From assembly GCA_937948705.1 (NCBI GenBank), contig CALECF010000074.1, forward strand, positions 13,900 to 77,899: a stretch of DNA of 64,000 nt, in the 5' to 3' direction. The stretch comes from an uncultured Anaerosolibacter sp. Lineage in GTDB: Bacteria > Bacillota_A > Clostridia > Peptostreptococcales > Thermotaleaceae. The number at the start of each line of letters is the position of its first letter. Positions within the stretch are counted from its first letter, which is position 1. Under the pieces are notes generated by a model. It made no database searches and was not told the origin of the DNA. It saw nothing but the letters and a program-made list of their open reading frames with translations. Made by a program: the position numbers and the translations under genes. Below are positions 18,168 to 28,189 of the stretch, one piece after another.

Positions 18168-18195
18168 GAAAAAGATATTAGCCTAAGCTAACATC
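18168..18195 (-). terminator. Terminator of the M16 protease gene
   Basis: 9-bp stem with one G:U pair (18174-18182 with 18187-18195), 4-nt loop, then TTTTTC on the minus strand. Confidence 0.7.
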
Positions 18196-18196
18196 T

Positions 18197-19456
18197 CTAA
18201 AATTTAAGCATTTCCCCAATGTTTTGGTCTTTTTCGACTTTTCCAACAAGGGCAATAGACGAATACTCGAGATCGAAAATATCACGGGTTACACGAAAAA
18301 CGTCTTCCATTTTTACGCTATCTATTTTTTCTAATATTTCCTTTTGTGTATAAACTCTATTCAAAATCAACTCTGACTTTCCTATGGATGTCATTCTACT
18401 GCTAGTACTCTCCAAACCCAATATGTAATTTCCCTTTAGCTGCTCTTTGGATTTGTAGAACTCTTCCTCAGTTAATCCTGCTTCTTTAATTTTGCATATC
18501 TCTTCATTTATTAGCTTTGTCACCTCGGTTAGCTGATTTGGGTTTATTCCTGCGTATATAGTCATTGTACCCATTTGACTATAAGATGACGGGTATGAAA
18601 ACACAGAATAAGCAAGACCCTTATCTTCTCTGATATTTTGAAAAAGCCTTGAACTCATACTGCCACCAAAAACATTATTCATTACCAACAACGGATACAA
18701 ATCCTTGTGCCCTTGTGGTACCCCTTTGAGGCCAATACAAAAATGCAGCTGTTCAATATCCTTATATCGATGGCCATCGTTCTTCCCAAAGATAGGTACT
18801 TCAAGTATATTGGTCTTTTTTATAGGATTACAATATTCCTTAAATTTCTCCTCAAGTAAGTCATAAAGCAATTTCTCATCGAAGTTACCTGCCACAGATA
18901 TGACAATATTGTCCGATGTGTAGTTGTCTTTTATATATTCTAAAAGCATTTCACGTTGAAATTCTCCAACGGTTTGGCTTGTTCCCAATATGGGGAACCC
19001 TAAAGGATGCTTATCAAATATGGCCTTAGATAATAGATCATGCACAAGATCTTCTGGTGAATCCTCATACATATTGATTTCTTCTAATATAACACTTTTT
19101 TCTTTCTCAATCTCTATATCACTGAAGGTTGAATTGAATAACATATCTGATAATACATCCACAGCAATCGGCAAATGACTATCCAGAACCTTTGCATAGT
19201 AACAAGTACACTCCTTACTTGTAAAGGCATTGAGTTGTCCCCCGATGCTATCTATACTCTCAGCAATCTGTTTTGCTGTTCTATTCGTTGTACCTTTAAA
19301 AAGCATGTGCTCAATAAAGTGGGTAATACCATTATTTTTACTGTTTTCATGGATAGATCCTACCCCAATCCAGAATCCTAAAGAAACAGACTTTACATGG
19401 GGAATTTTTTCAACGATGACCCTTACACCATTACCTAACGTATGTCTTTCAACCAT
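18197..19456 (-). CDS. mlpA: M16 family zinc protease (MlpA/YmxG)
   Basis: 419 aa. Inverzincin-type metallopeptidase with the inverted zinc site HFIEHMLFKGT (HxxEH) and the downstream glutamate ligand in VILEEINMYEDSPED. Related to mitochondrial processing peptidase; B. subtilis MlpA lies at the same place after pnp. No signal peptide is visible. The C-terminal half carries the second, inactive M16 lobe (GGSMSSRLFQNIREDKGLAY). Has its own sigma-A promoter. Confidence 0.94.
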   Translation of the reverse strand: MVERHTLGNGVRVIVEKIPHVKSVSLGFWIGVGSIHENSKNNGITHFIEHMLFKGTTNRTAKQIAESIDSIGGQLNAFTSKECTCYYAKVLDSHLPIAVDVLSDMLFNSTFSDIEIEKEKSVILEEINMYEDSPEDLVHDLLSKAIFDKHPLGFPILGTSQTVGEFQREMLLEYIKDNYTSDNIVISVAGNFDEKLLYDLLEEKFKEYCNPIKKTNILEVPIFGKNDGHRYKDIEQLHFCIGLKGVPQGHKDLYPLLVMNNVFGGSMSSRLFQNIREDKGLAYSVFSYPSSYSQMGTMTIYAGINPNQLTEVTKLINEEICKIKEAGLTEEEFYKSKEQLKGNYILGLESTSSRMTSIGKSELILNRVYTQKEILEKIDSVKMEDVFRVTRDIFDLEYSSIALVGKVEKDQNIGEMLKF

Positions 19457-19495
19457 CTTATCCTCCTACGTTCTTTTCTGAGAAACATATTAATT

Positions 19496-19524
19496 ATTAT
19501 AGTTTAGTATGCCGAAATAATCAA
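19496..19524 (-). promoter_or_regulatory. Sigma-A promoter of the M16 protease gene
   Basis: TTGATT at 19519-19524 and TATAAT at 19496-19501 with a 17-bp spacer, about 40 bp upstream of the start codon. Confidence 0.75.
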
Positions 19525-19625
19525 GAAAAAACACTTGTTTATTCAATAGGCGGCCATTTAGGCTATAATTCATGATTAGTATAGAGGTTTTTTCCTTATA
19601 TTTTCGAACAAAATTAAGATTTATT

Positions 19626-19661
19626 ATAAAAAAAACATAAACCTATTTGGTTTATGTTTTT
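19626..19661 (-). terminator. Terminator of pnp
   Basis: Perfect 13-bp stem (19631-19643 with 19649-19661), 5-nt loop, T-run on the minus strand. It overlaps the last base of the pnp stop codon. Confidence 0.88.
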
Positions 19662-21769
19662 TACTTTTCTTGAGTTTCAGATTTTTCAGCATCAGGTGGT
19701 AATGCATCTTTTATAGAAAGATTAATTCTACCTTGCTTGTCAATTTCAATGACCTTCACAAGGACTTCATCCCCAATATTCAGTACATCTTCTACCTTTG
19801 CCGTTCTCTCTTTTGATATATTTGAGATATGTACTAATCCTTCTTTTCCTGGTAGAATCTCAATAAATGCGCCAAAATTCATAATACGCATTACTTTACC
19901 CATATAGATTTCTCCAACCTGAGCTTCCTTTACAATTCCCTCTACCATCTTTAACGCTTTATTTCCATCCTCAACATTCGAAGCAGTAATAAAGACTCTG
20001 CCATCGTCTTCTATATCTATTTTAACGCCAGTTTCATCAATAATCTTATTAATAGTCTTTCCACCAGGGCCAATCAATTCTCTAATCTTATCCGGATGGA
20101 TCATGGTCTTGATAATCCTTGGCGCATACGGTGATATCTCATCTTTAGGTTTAGAAATGGTTGCGTTCATCTTATCAAGAATATAGAATCTTCCATCCCT
20201 TGCTTGAGCTAAGGCTCTTTCTAAGACTTCTTTGTCAATGCCTTCAATCTTGATGTCCATCTGAATTGCAGTAATTCCTTCGGATGTTCCAGCAACCTTA
20301 AAATCCATATCTCCTAAAAAGTCTTCCATCCCCTGAATATCACTTAGGATTGAGATCTGATCATCTTCTTTAATCAATCCCATGGCAATCCCCGCAACTG
20401 GAGATTTAATTGGCACTCCAGCATCTAATAAAGCCAACGTACTCCCACAAACCGAAGCCTGGGATGTACTTCCGTTAGAGCTGAGGACCTCAGATACCAG
20501 ACGAATCGTATAAGGAAAATCTGATTCTGCTGGAATGACAGGCTCTAATGCCCTTTCAGCCAAAGCACCATGCCCAATTTCTCTTCTTCCTGGTCCTCTC
20601 ATGAATCTCGCTTCTCCAACACTATAGGGTGGGAAGTTGTAATGATGCATGAATCGTTTTGTCTCTTCATCTCCTAAACCATCTAGGATTTGAGCATCCC
20701 CGATAGCACCTAATGTTGCAACAGTTAGTGCTTGTGTTTGCCCTCTCTTAAACAAACCCGTTCCATGGGTTCTCGGAAGAACATTAATCTCACACGTGAT
20801 TTCACGGATTTCCTCAGGCTTTCTGTTATCAGGCCTAATCTTGTCTTCTATGATCATTTTACGTACTTGTTCTTTCGTAATTTGATATAATGTTTGAGAA
20901 ATGTCTTTAGCATTATCAGGATACTTCTCCACGAAATATTCCATGGCTTCCTGCTTCACCTTTTCCATATTCTCATTACGTTCCGCTTTATCTACGGTTT
21001 TTATCGCTTGGAGCATTTTTCCCGTAGCAAAGTCCCTTACTTCTTCTTCAATTCCTGCATCTATTTGAAAAAGTCGTATTTCTTGCTTTGGCTTCCCTAC
21101 TTCGCTGACGATCTCCTCAATGAAGCTTACTACCTTTTTGATTTCCTCATGGGCAAACATGATGGCATCTAGCATTGTTTCTTCTGAAAGCTCATTGGCC
21201 CCAGCTTCTACCATCATAATGGCATCCTTTGTACCAGAAACAACCAAATGCATTTGACTGTTTTCTCGTTCCTTCGCTGTTGGATTAATCACCATCTGTC
21301 CATCGACCATCCCAATAATGGCTGAACCCGTAGGTCCTTTGAACGGTATATCTGCAATAGACAAGGCAATGGAAGAACCAATCATAGCTACAACATCAGG
21401 TGTGCAATCCTGATCAACTGATAAAACCGTTGCTACAACTTGTACATCATTCCGATATCCTTTTGGGAACAATGGACGAATTGGTCGGTCTATCAATCTT
21501 GATGTTAAGATAGCTTTTTCTGTCGGTCGACCCTCTCTCTTAATGAACCCTCCAGGAATTTTACCTACAGAATACTGTCTTTCTTCATAGTCTACGCTAA
21601 GAGGAAAAAAGTCAATACCTTCCTTAGGCTGAGAAGAAGCAACAGCAGTTACCAAAACAACGGTATCTCCGTATCTAAGAAAAGCTGCCCCATTTGCTTG
21701 CTCCGCATATTTTCCCACTGTAACTTCAAAGGGCCTGTTACCGATTGTTGTTTTAAAAATTTTCTCCAT
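19661..21769 (-). CDS. pnp: Polyribonucleotide nucleotidyltransferase (PNPase)
   Basis: 702 aa. Phosphorolytic 3'-5' exoribonuclease of mRNA decay. Two RNase PH-like domains separated by an alpha-helical linker, then KH ([20 protein letters not shown]) and S1 ([20 protein letters not shown]) domains. [21 protein letters not shown] and the active-site block [14 protein letters not shown] are intact. Start ATG at 21769 with AAGGAGG. Its leader holds a 17-bp hairpin. Confidence 0.98.
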   Translation of the reverse strand: MEKIFKTTIGNRPFEVTVGKYAEQANGAAFLRYGDTVVLVTAVASSQPKEGIDFFPLSVDYEERQYSVGKIPGGFIKREGRPTEKAILTSRLIDRPIRPLFPKGYRNDVQVVATVLSVDQDCTPDVVAMIGSSIALSIADIPFKGPTGSAIIGMVDGQMVINPTAKERENSQMHLVVSGTKDAIMMVEAGANELSEETMLDAIMFAHEEIKKVVSFIEEIVSEVGKPKQEIRLFQIDAGIEEEVRDFATGKMLQAIKTVDKAERNENMEKVKQEAMEYFVEKYPDNAKDISQTLYQITKEQVRKMIIEDKIRPDNRKPEEIREITCEINVLPRTHGTGLFKRGQTQALTVATLGAIGDAQILDGLGDEETKRFMHHYNFPPYSVGEARFMRGPGRREIGHGALAERALEPVIPAESDFPYTIRLVSEVLSSNGSTSQASVCGSTLALLDAGVPIKSPVAGIAMGLIKEDDQISILSDIQGMEDFLGDMDFKVAGTSEGITAIQMDIKIEGIDKEVLERALAQARDGRFYILDKMNATISKPKDEISPYAPRIIKTMIHPDKIRELIGPGGKTINKIIDETGVKIDIEDDGRVFITASNVEDGNKALKMVEGIVKEAQVGEIYMGKVMRIMNFGAFIEILPGKEGLVHISNISKERTAKVEDVLNIGDEVLVKVIEIDKQGRINLSIKDALPPDAEKSETQEK

Positions 21770-21794
21770 TATTTACCTCCTTACATGTTTATTT

Positions 21795-21847
21795 TATAAG
21801 TACAGGAAATATATTCTACACAAATAATATTATTTCCTGTACTTATA
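21795..21847 (-). promoter_or_regulatory. Long hairpin in the pnp leader
   Basis: Perfect 17-bp inverted repeat (21795-21811 with 21831-21847), 19-nt A/T-rich loop, ending 25 nt before the pnp start codon. Not followed by a T-run, so it is unlikely to be a terminator. The arrangement resembles the RNase III-cut leader hairpin of E. coli pnp (analogy, not homology). Confidence 0.7.
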
Positions 21848-21933
21848 TGAAAAATCCCATTTAATTTATAATAAAAAATCATATATTACTACACAAGCTA
21901 CTCGTAAAAAATCCCATATAAATCCGTTCCAAT

Positions 21934-21968
21934 ATAAAACAATAGAGCGGGACCAATCCCGCTCTATT
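21934..21968 (-). terminator. Terminator of rpsO
   Basis: Perfect 12-bp GC-rich stem (21941-21952 with 21957-21968), 4-nt loop, then GTTTTATATT on the minus strand. Lies between rpsO and pnp. Confidence 0.88.
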
Positions 21969-21969
21969 A

Positions 21970-22239
21970 TTACTTTCTTAAACCTAACTTTTCGATAACT
22001 GTTCTATATCTTGCGATATCTTTATCTTTTAGATAGTTAAGTAGATTTCTTCTAGTACCAACCATCTTCAAAAGACCACGACGTGAGTGATGATCCTTCT
22101 TGTGCACTTTTAAGTGCTCATTTAACTCATTAATTCTTGTAGTCAATAATGCAATTTGAACCTCTGGCGAACCAGTGTCGTTTTCATGGACTTTGTAAGA
22201 ATTAATAACTGTCATTTTGTTGTCTTTATTCATAGCCAT
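21970..22239 (-). CDS. rpsO: 30S ribosomal protein S15
   Basis: 89 aa. Primary 16S rRNA binder of the 30S platform. Family block [32 protein letters not shown] and the C-terminal [12 protein letters not shown] are complete. ATG at 22239 with AAGGAGGTG. Own promoter and a leader of roughly 80 nt. Confidence 0.98.
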   Translation of the reverse strand: MAMNKDNKMTVINSYKVHENDTGSPEVQIALLTTRINELNEHLKVHKKDHHSRRGLLKMVGTRRNLLNYLKDKDIARYRTVIEKLGLRK

Positions 22240-22327
22240 GATTTCACCTCCTTATTTTTTATCCCCATAAGCCAAGTAATACGTCGGAGTCTCGAACTAC
22301 ATAGCATAAGGTTCTTCACAATATATA

Positions 22328-22356
22328 ATATTAGCATATTCATACAGAAAAGTAAA
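22328..22356 (-). promoter_or_regulatory. Sigma-A promoter of rpsO
   Basis: TTTACT at 22351-22356 and TAATAT at 22328-22333 with a 17-bp spacer, just past the ribF stop codon. Confidence 0.6.
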
Positions 22357-22363
22357 CATAAAA

Positions 22364-23290
22364 TTATATATTGAAATATATTCTCACAGCTTCGATGTCA
22401 TCTTGTACCTGTTTAACTAACGCATCCACACTTGAAAACCTCATTTCACCCCTACAGCAGTGATAAAACTGAATCTCCATTTCTTTTCCATATAGATTAC
22501 CATTAAAATCTAAGATATGGGCCTCAACAGTTATCGGGTTTTCTCCAAAGGTAGGATTATACCCGACACTTGTGATGCTATAATAAATTTTATGGTCGAT
22601 AATACTTTTCGTATAATAGACCCCAGGTTTTGGAAGAATTAGACTTTCATGAATGCTAAGATTAGCAGTTGGAAATCCCAATTGATGTCCCAAACCCTTT
22701 CCTCTAACGACATTTCCAAAAACACTATACTTTCGTCCTAGAAAAAGATTTGCATGATTAATCAATCCGTCACTAATAAACTTTCTAATGGATGTACTAC
22801 TAATGATGTGGTCTTCAATCTTAACAGCCTCAACGATCTTTAATTCATATTTGAACTTTTGCTGTAAGTTCTTCAATAGATTGACGTCGCCCTGGGCTTT
22901 ATATCCAAATCGATAATCAAATCCAACAATACCATATGCCATATTTAGTCTATTCATCAATATATTCTCTATGAACTTTTCAGGCGCTAAGTTCCTGTGC
23001 AAATCATCAAATTCAACGGAAATCACATAATCGATGCCATATTCCCTAAAAATATTAAATTTATCTTTTTCAGGCAAAAGCTTACTTGGAGCCCCATTAT
23101 TCGATGTCAAGCTCCTAGGATGATTGGTAAAGGTATATACAACACTTTTTAGTGTACTCTTCTTACAGACATCTACTAAGTTCATCAGTAATGTCTGGTG
23201 TCCAATATGAACACCATCAAAACTTCCTAGTGCTACGCCACATTTATAAGATTGTAAATCTATCATCTCTAGAGAAGTGATAATTTCCAT
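22364..23290 (-). CDS. ribF: Bifunctional riboflavin kinase / FAD synthetase
   Basis: 308 aa. Converts riboflavin to FMN and FMN to FAD. N-terminal nucleotidyltransferase domain (GSFDGVHIGHQTLL, SSTSIRKFISDG) and C-terminal flavokinase domain (GKGLGHQLGFPTANL, GVYYTKSIID). Start ATG at 23290 with AAGGGGAAAG upstream. Downstream of truB by 12 nt, as in B. subtilis (ribC). Confidence 0.96.
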   Translation of the reverse strand: MEIITSLEMIDLQSYKCGVALGSFDGVHIGHQTLLMNLVDVCKKSTLKSVVYTFTNHPRSLTSNNGAPSKLLPEKDKFNIFREYGIDYVISVEFDDLHRNLAPEKFIENILMNRLNMAYGIVGFDYRFGYKAQGDVNLLKNLQQKFKYELKIVEAVKIEDHIISSTSIRKFISDGLINHANLFLGRKYSVFGNVVRGKGLGHQLGFPTANLSIHESLILPKPGVYYTKSIIDHKIYYSITSVGYNPTFGENPITVEAHILDFNGNLYGKEMEIQFYHCCRGEMRFSSVDALVKQVQDDIEAVRIYFNI

Positions 23291-23302
23291 ATTCTTTCCC
23301 CT

Positions 23303-24196
23303 TTAGTTAAAAACTCGATCAATATCAATATAAAGGTCAACATCGCGTTTTACTTTTCCTAAAGCAATAAAACCATCATCAGCATATAGTCTTACCATGG
23401 AATTCTCCACTAATTGACTATCATTTACCATGTTTTTTCTATAGATATGATTTCCATTCAAAAGATATTTTAATGAAGATGTCTTTACATCAATTCTGGG
23501 CATATGAACGAGTGGGTAATCAACATCAAATAGATATTGAGTTTTAATCTTTTCAATATCCATTGACTGTAATTCCTCTAATGTTAGAGCGTTTAAAAGA
23601 TTAAACCTCCCACTCCCTGAACGAATCAAAAAAGACATAAATCCTCCGCACCCTAAAAGATCTCCAACATCCTCACACAATGTTCTTACATAGGTTCCTT
23701 TAGAACATACTACATCAAATAGAATAACCTCTTCCCTTACTTTCAAAACATTGAGTTCATGGATAAATATCTTTCTTGGCTCTCTATCAACGGTCTTTCC
23801 TTCTCTTGCCAGCTCATAAAGTTTTTTTCCATCCCGCTTTAAAGCAGAATACATAGGGGGAACCTGTAAAATCTCACCCTTAAATTGCTGAAAAGCATTG
23901 CGAATTTCCTCTTCCCCTACGGTCACTGGACGAGAATTAACTACGGTTCCCCATCTATCTAAAGTATCTGTATTGTGCCCTAGAATCATTTCACAACGAT
24001 ATCTTTTTATGTCATCCATCAAATACTGGCTAACTCTTGTGGCTTTTCCAAGACATATAGGTAGGACACCAGCGGCCATAGGGTCTAGTGTACCTGTATG
24101 TCCGACTTTTTTCATATTTAATTTCTTTCTCACAAAATAGACCACATCATGGGAAGTCATTTTGGGTGGCTTTAATACATTAATAATCCCGTCCAT
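23303..24196 (-). CDS. truB: tRNA pseudouridine55 synthase
   Basis: About 297 aa. Makes pseudouridine 55 in the T-loop of tRNAs. Catalytic aspartate block GHTGTLDPMAAGVLPI, plus KRYRCEMILGHNTDTLD and the C-terminal PUA-like region. Start ATG at 24196 (AGGTG, 6-nt spacing); further in-frame starts reach to 24205, directly after the nrnA stop. Confidence 0.96.
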   Translation of the reverse strand: MDGIINVLKPPKMTSHDVVYFVRKKLNMKKVGHTGTLDPMAAGVLPICLGKATRVSQYLMDDIKRYRCEMILGHNTDTLDRWGTVVNSRPVTVGEEEIRNAFQQFKGEILQVPPMYSALKRDGKKLYELAREGKTVDREPRKIFIHELNVLKVREEVILFDVVCSKGTYVRTLCEDVGDLLGCGGFMSFLIRSGSGRFNLLNALTLEELQSMDIEKIKTQYLFDVDYPLVHMPRIDVKTSSLKYLLNGNHIYRKNMVNDSQLVENSMVRLYADDGFIALGKVKRDVDLYIDIDRVFN

Positions 24197-24205
24197 TTTC
24201 ATCAC

Positions 24206-25174
24206 CTATATTTTATCTTTTAACACACTGATTAGCATGTGTTTTGCGTCTTCAATACTTCCATATATAGTACATCCAGAAGCCTTGCTATGCCCGCCGC
24301 CACCAAATGCTCCTGCAACTTTACTTACATCTACCTGGTATTTTGAGCGTAATCCCACTTTGATTTCTCCTGGCTTTAATTCCTTCAATAAGATACCCAC
24401 TTCTACTCCTTTGATATCCCTTGCATATTCGATGAGCCCGTCCGTATCAGCAGGGCTTGCCCCTGAATCACCCAGGATATTCTCTGTAACAAGTAAGATT
24501 GCCACATGTCCATCATAATGAAATTCCAAGGTACTCAATACAGCAGAGAGGAGCTTTACTTGATAGGGTGGCTTGTTCTGATACACCTCTGTTGTTATAT
24601 CATTTAGAACAATTCCTTTACCAAGAAGGTCTGCGGCAATCTCATGGGTTTTAGGTGTTGTATTGCTATATTTAAAGCTTCCTGTATCTGTTGAAATAGC
24701 TGTATATAAACAAGTAGCCATCTCAGCATCCATCTCTACATCCATCTCTTTAATGAGGGCGTAGACTATTTCTCCAGTAGCTGACGCTGCATCCTCCACA
24801 ATGTTTAGATCTGCAAACAAAGTGTTGGTAATATGGTGGTCAATATTGATGCTTAGTCCCTCATTGCGGATATATTGACTTCTGATACCTAATCTATCAA
24901 GATCGCTGCAATCAATGCTAATCACTATATCAGGGGTTAATGCCTTACTTATTTCCTTGATAATATAGCGAACAGGAAGAAATCTTAAGTTATATGGAAT
25001 TTCATCTGGTAATAAGATATATGGGGTTTTACCCATTTTTTTCAAGGCCAAAAAAAGAGCCAAGGATGATCCAATGGTATCGCCATCCGGAAGAATATGA
25101 GGGAGAATCAAAATATGCTCTCCCTTTTCTATCACTTCGTAAAACTTTCTATCTCGCATTTTGCTAACGATCAT
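24206..25174 (-). CDS. nrnA: Bifunctional oligoribonuclease and pAp phosphatase (DHH family)
   Basis: About 322 aa. DHH/DHHA1 phosphoesterase that degrades nano-RNAs (2-5 nt) and dephosphorylates 3'-phosphoadenosine 5'-phosphate. DHH motifs: HILPDGDTIGSSLAL, SIDCSDLDRLG, NIDHHITNT; DHHA1 GGGHSKASGC near the C-terminus. Start ATG at 25174 (AAGGA, 8 nt) overlaps the end of rbfA by 11 nt, suggesting coupling. Occupies a position within the nusA-infB operon between rbfA and truB. Confidence 0.94.
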   Translation of the reverse strand: MIVSKMRDRKFYEVIEKGEHILILPHILPDGDTIGSSLALFLALKKMGKTPYILLPDEIPYNLRFLPVRYIIKEISKALTPDIVISIDCSDLDRLGIRSQYIRNEGLSINIDHHITNTLFADLNIVEDAASATGEIVYALIKEMDVEMDAEMATCLYTAISTDTGSFKYSNTTPKTHEIAADLLGKGIVLNDITTEVYQNKPPYQVKLLSAVLSTLEFHYDGHVAILLVTENILGDSGASPADTDGLIEYARDIKGVEVGILLKELKPGEIKVGLRSKYQVDVSKVAGAFGGGGHSKASGCTIYGSIEDAKHMLISVLKDKI

Positions 25175-25529
25175 CTTCAGCATCCTTTTTATTTACCTTG
25201 CTGATTAAATCATTAATATGCATTCCTCGTTCGATAGATATATCCATTTTAAAGAGGGGTTCTGGAGTATATCTAAGTTTTATGCTTTTTCCAATTTCTT
25301 TTCGAATAAATCCCCCAGCACTTTGCAGCGCCTTTAGGGAGTTCTCTTTTTCTTCTTGAGAACCATAAACACTAACAAAAATGTTTGCATATCTTAAGTC
25401 TTTCGTCACTTCCACAGCAACAACACTTGTCAATGGAGATAGTCTTGGATCCTTTAATTCATTCATAATCAAGTGACTAACCAATTTCTTAATTTCTTCA
25501 CCAATTCTATTTGTACGTGGATAACCCAT
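25164..25529 (-). CDS. rbfA: 30S ribosome-binding factor A
   Basis: 121 aa. KH-fold factor for late 30S maturation and cold adaptation. NRIGEEIKKLVSHLI, DPRLSPLTSVVAVEVTKDLR and the IRKEIGKSIKLRYTPEP block are present. Start ATG at 25529 with AAGGTGG; 29 nt after infB. Confidence 0.96.
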   Translation of the reverse strand: MGYPRTNRIGEEIKKLVSHLIMNELKDPRLSPLTSVVAVEVTKDLRYANIFVSVYGSQEEKENSLKALQSAGGFIRKEIGKSIKLRYTPEPLFKMDISIERGMHINDLISKVNKKDAEDDR

Positions 25530-25558
25530 ATGAGAACCACCTTCCTATCTAAAACATA

Positions 25559-27571
25559 TTACACTCTTTTAACTTCCTCAATAACGAAGGCCTCTATGAT
25601 ATCTCCTTCTTTAAGATCATTAAAGTTAGAAATTCCCACACCACATTCATAACCAGAGGCTACTTCTTTGGCATCATCTTTAAATCTTTTTAATGACGAC
25701 ATTTCGCCTTCATGAATAACAATACCTTCTCTGATTAATCGAATCTTTGCATTCCTTGTGATCTTTCCAGTTAATACATAAGCCCCTCCAATAGTTCCAA
25801 TATTAGGCACCTTGAAGGTTGTTCTAATTTCAGTTTTTCCTAATACAACTTCTTTATACACAGGGTCAAGCATACCCTTCATTGCAGCTGCAACATCTGC
25901 AATAGCTTCATAAATAATCCTATAGGTTCTTAAATCGATGTTTTCTCTTGCAGCCAAGTTTTCCAGAGCAGTAGAAGGTCGCACATTAAATCCTATGATA
26001 ATTGCATTGGACGCTGCTGCAAGCTGAATATCTGACTCTGTAATTGTTCCAACACCACCATGAATCACCTTTACTTTAACCTCTTCATTGCTTAGCTTCA
26101 TCAACGATTGTTTTACTGCCTCAACGGATCCCTGAACATCAGCTTTTACAATGATGTTTAATTCTTTTACACTACCCTCTTGAATCTGGTGAAATAGTTC
26201 TTCAAGGGTTACCCGTGCTGTAGCGTTTAAGTTATTTTCCCGCTCTTTTACTTTTCTCTTCTCTACAATCTGTCTTGCAATCTTATCCTCTTTTGCCGCA
26301 TGGAATAAATCTCCAGCTTCTGGTGCATCTGTAAGGCCCAGAATTTCCACAGGTGTCGATGGACCTGCTTTCTTAATCTGCTTTCCTTTATCATTGATCA
26401 TCGCTCTTATTCTTCCGTAGGATGATCCAGCCACGATAGAATCTCCAACTTTCAAAGTTCCATTTTGGACAAGTATTGTTGCTACAGGTCCTCGGCCCTT
26501 ATCAATCTTTGCCTCAATAACAGTTCCTGTAGCAAATCGCTTAGGATTGGCTTTCAACTCAATCATTTCTGCAGTCAATAATATCATTTCTAATAGTGTT
26601 TCAATACCTTCTCCTGATTTTGCAGAAACTGGTACGAGGATTGTATCTCCACCCCATTCTTCAATGAGTACACCATTATCAGATAGTTCCTGCTTTACTC
26701 GATCTGTATTTACATCAGGCTTATCTATCTTATTCATCGCCACAATGATTGGTACATTTGCAGCTTTTGCATGGTTGATTGCTTCCTTTGTTTGTGGCAT
26801 CACCCCATCATCAGCAGCTACTACAAGAATCGCAATATCTGTTATGCTGGCGCCTCTGGCTCTCATGGAAGTAAATGCCTCATGTCCAGGTGTATCAAGA
26901 AAAACGATTTTGCTTCCATGAACTTCCACTTCTGAAGCACCAATATGCTGAGTTATACCTCCAGCCTCTCGAGATGTTACACTTGTATTCCTAATAGCAT
27001 CCAATAATGATGTTTTTCCATGATCAACATGACCCATTACCGTGATAACCGGCGGTCTCATTATTAAATCCTCTGGTTTGTCTTCTTCCTGCTCAAGACC
27101 AATTTCAAGTTCTTCCTTCACTTCTTCTTTCTCAATAGAAATGCCAAAATCAGAACTAATCAGCGCCGCAGTTTCAAAATCAATATCTTGGTTAATCGTG
27201 GCAAATATGCCTAATGATATAAGCCTACTCATTACCTCGGACACACTCTTGCCAATCTTCTCTGCCAAATCCTTTACAGTCAGTGTTTCTGGTATTAAGA
27301 TAAAATTCTGATCCTCATGATGCTTCTCTTCAACCTTTTGAACTCCTTCTTGCGCCTTCGTTGCAACGGTCTCATCATCTTGATTATGATTCGTTTGTTT
27401 TACGTTTTTATCGTCTACTCCATAAATTTCAGTAATAATATTCGCCTCATCTTCCTTTAATACACTCATATGATTTGCTACTTCCACACCAAATTCACTT
27501 AATTTTTCAATTACTTCCTTGCTGGATATGCCCAATTCCTTGGCCATTTGATACACTCTTAGTTTTGACAT
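25559..27571 (-). CDS. infB: Translation initiation factor IF-2
   Basis: About 670 aa, short N-terminus compared with enterobacterial forms. Brings initiator fMet-tRNA to the 30S subunit. Two IF2_N-type modules in the first 170 residues, then a G domain ([41 protein letters not shown]) and the beta-barrel C-terminal domains. ATG at 27571 with GGGGGTG 7 nt upstream lies 2 nt past the ylxQ stop. Confidence 0.97.
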   Translation of the reverse strand: MSKLRVYQMAKELGISSKEVIEKLSEFGVEVANHMSVLKEDEANIITEIYGVDDKNVKQTNHNQDDETVATKAQEGVQKVEEKHHEDQNFILIPETLTVKDLAEKIGKSVSEVMSRLISLGIFATINQDIDFETAALISSDFGISIEKEEVKEELEIGLEQEEDKPEDLIMRPPVITVMGHVDHGKTSLLDAIRNTSVTSREAGGITQHIGASEVEVHGSKIVFLDTPGHEAFTSMRARGASITDIAILVVAADDGVMPQTKEAINHAKAANVPIIVAMNKIDKPDVNTDRVKQELSDNGVLIEEWGGDTILVPVSAKSGEGIETLLEMILLTAEMIELKANPKRFATGTVIEAKIDKGRGPVATILVQNGTLKVGDSIVAGSSYGRIRAMINDKGKQIKKAGPSTPVEILGLTDAPEAGDLFHAAKEDKIARQIVEKRKVKERENNLNATARVTLEELFHQIQEGSVKELNIIVKADVQGSVEAVKQSLMKLSNEEVKVKVIHGGVGTITESDIQLAAASNAIIIGFNVRPSTALENLAARENIDLRTYRIIYEAIADVAAAMKGMLDPVYKEVVLGKTEIRTTFKVPNIGTIGGAYVLTGKITRNAKIRLIREGIVIHEGEMSSLKRFKDDAKEVASGYECGVGISNFNDLKEGDIIEAFVIEEVKRV

Positions 27572-27573
27572 AT

Positions 27574-27909
27574 TCATTCACCCCCTAGAAAATTTAATCC
27601 TTCCATAGACTCTACAATCAAGCTATATATCTTATTTGCAAAAGCAGTGTCTTTAATAGCGTATACTGCCCTATTAGACTTTCCAATGGCAGCTGAAAGC
27701 TCATCCCTTTCCCCAAAAACAATGTGTTGAATTCCTCTAAACTCACACATATCTTTAAATTTCTTTTTCGTGTTTTCAGATGCATCTTGTGCCACAATAA
27801 GCAACCGGATATGACCTTTTTTGATGTGATATTCACAGGTATCTTCTCCCGTAATAAGATTCCCGGACCGTTGGGCTAAGCCGAAAAATGAAAGTATTCT
27901 TTTATCCAT
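27574..27909 (-). CDS. ylxQ: YlxQ, L7Ae-family RNA-binding protein
   Basis: 111 aa. Member of the L7Ae/L30e/S12e/Gadd45 family (kink-turn binders); sequence [36 protein letters not shown] and [18 protein letters not shown] fit. Conserved between ylxR and infB in Firmicutes; cellular role not settled. Overlaps ylxR by 8 nt (ATGGATAA). Confidence 0.93.
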   Translation of the reverse strand: MDKRILSFFGLAQRSGNLITGEDTCEYHIKKGHIRLLIVAQDASENTKKKFKDMCEFRGIQHIVFGERDELSAAIGKSNRAVYAIKDTAFANKIYSLIVESMEGLNFLGGE

Positions 27910-28171
27910 CGTGCCTTAGCTCCTCATGAAGTTTACTATAAATCTCATCTCCAACATCCTGTTGAAATGCACGATTCAATGCCTTTTTTTTCTGCACCTT
28001 GCTTAAACACTCGGGATTGTCGCATATATAAGCCCCTCGACCTGCTGCCTTACCTGTTCTATCAATCTTCATATCCCCTTCAGGCGTTCTCACGATCCGT
28101 AGAAGCTCTTTCTTAGGTTTTCCCTCCATACAGCCAATGCACTGCCTAATGGGTATCTTTCTTACTTTCAT
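27902..28171 (-). CDS. ylxR: YlxR (DUF448), predicted RNA-binding protein
   Basis: 89 aa. Signature PIRQCIGCMEGKPKKEL followed by GRGAYICDNPECL. Conserved nusA-operon protein; relatives have been reported to bind the RNase P RNA and to act as regulators. Good Shine-Dalgarno (AAAGGAGG). Starts 18 nt after nusA. Confidence 0.93.
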   Translation of the reverse strand: MKVRKIPIRQCIGCMEGKPKKELLRIVRTPEGDMKIDRTGKAAGRGAYICDNPECLSKVQKKKALNRAFQQDVGDEIYSKLHEELRHDG

Positions 28172-28189
28172 GGAGAATACCTCCTTTTT

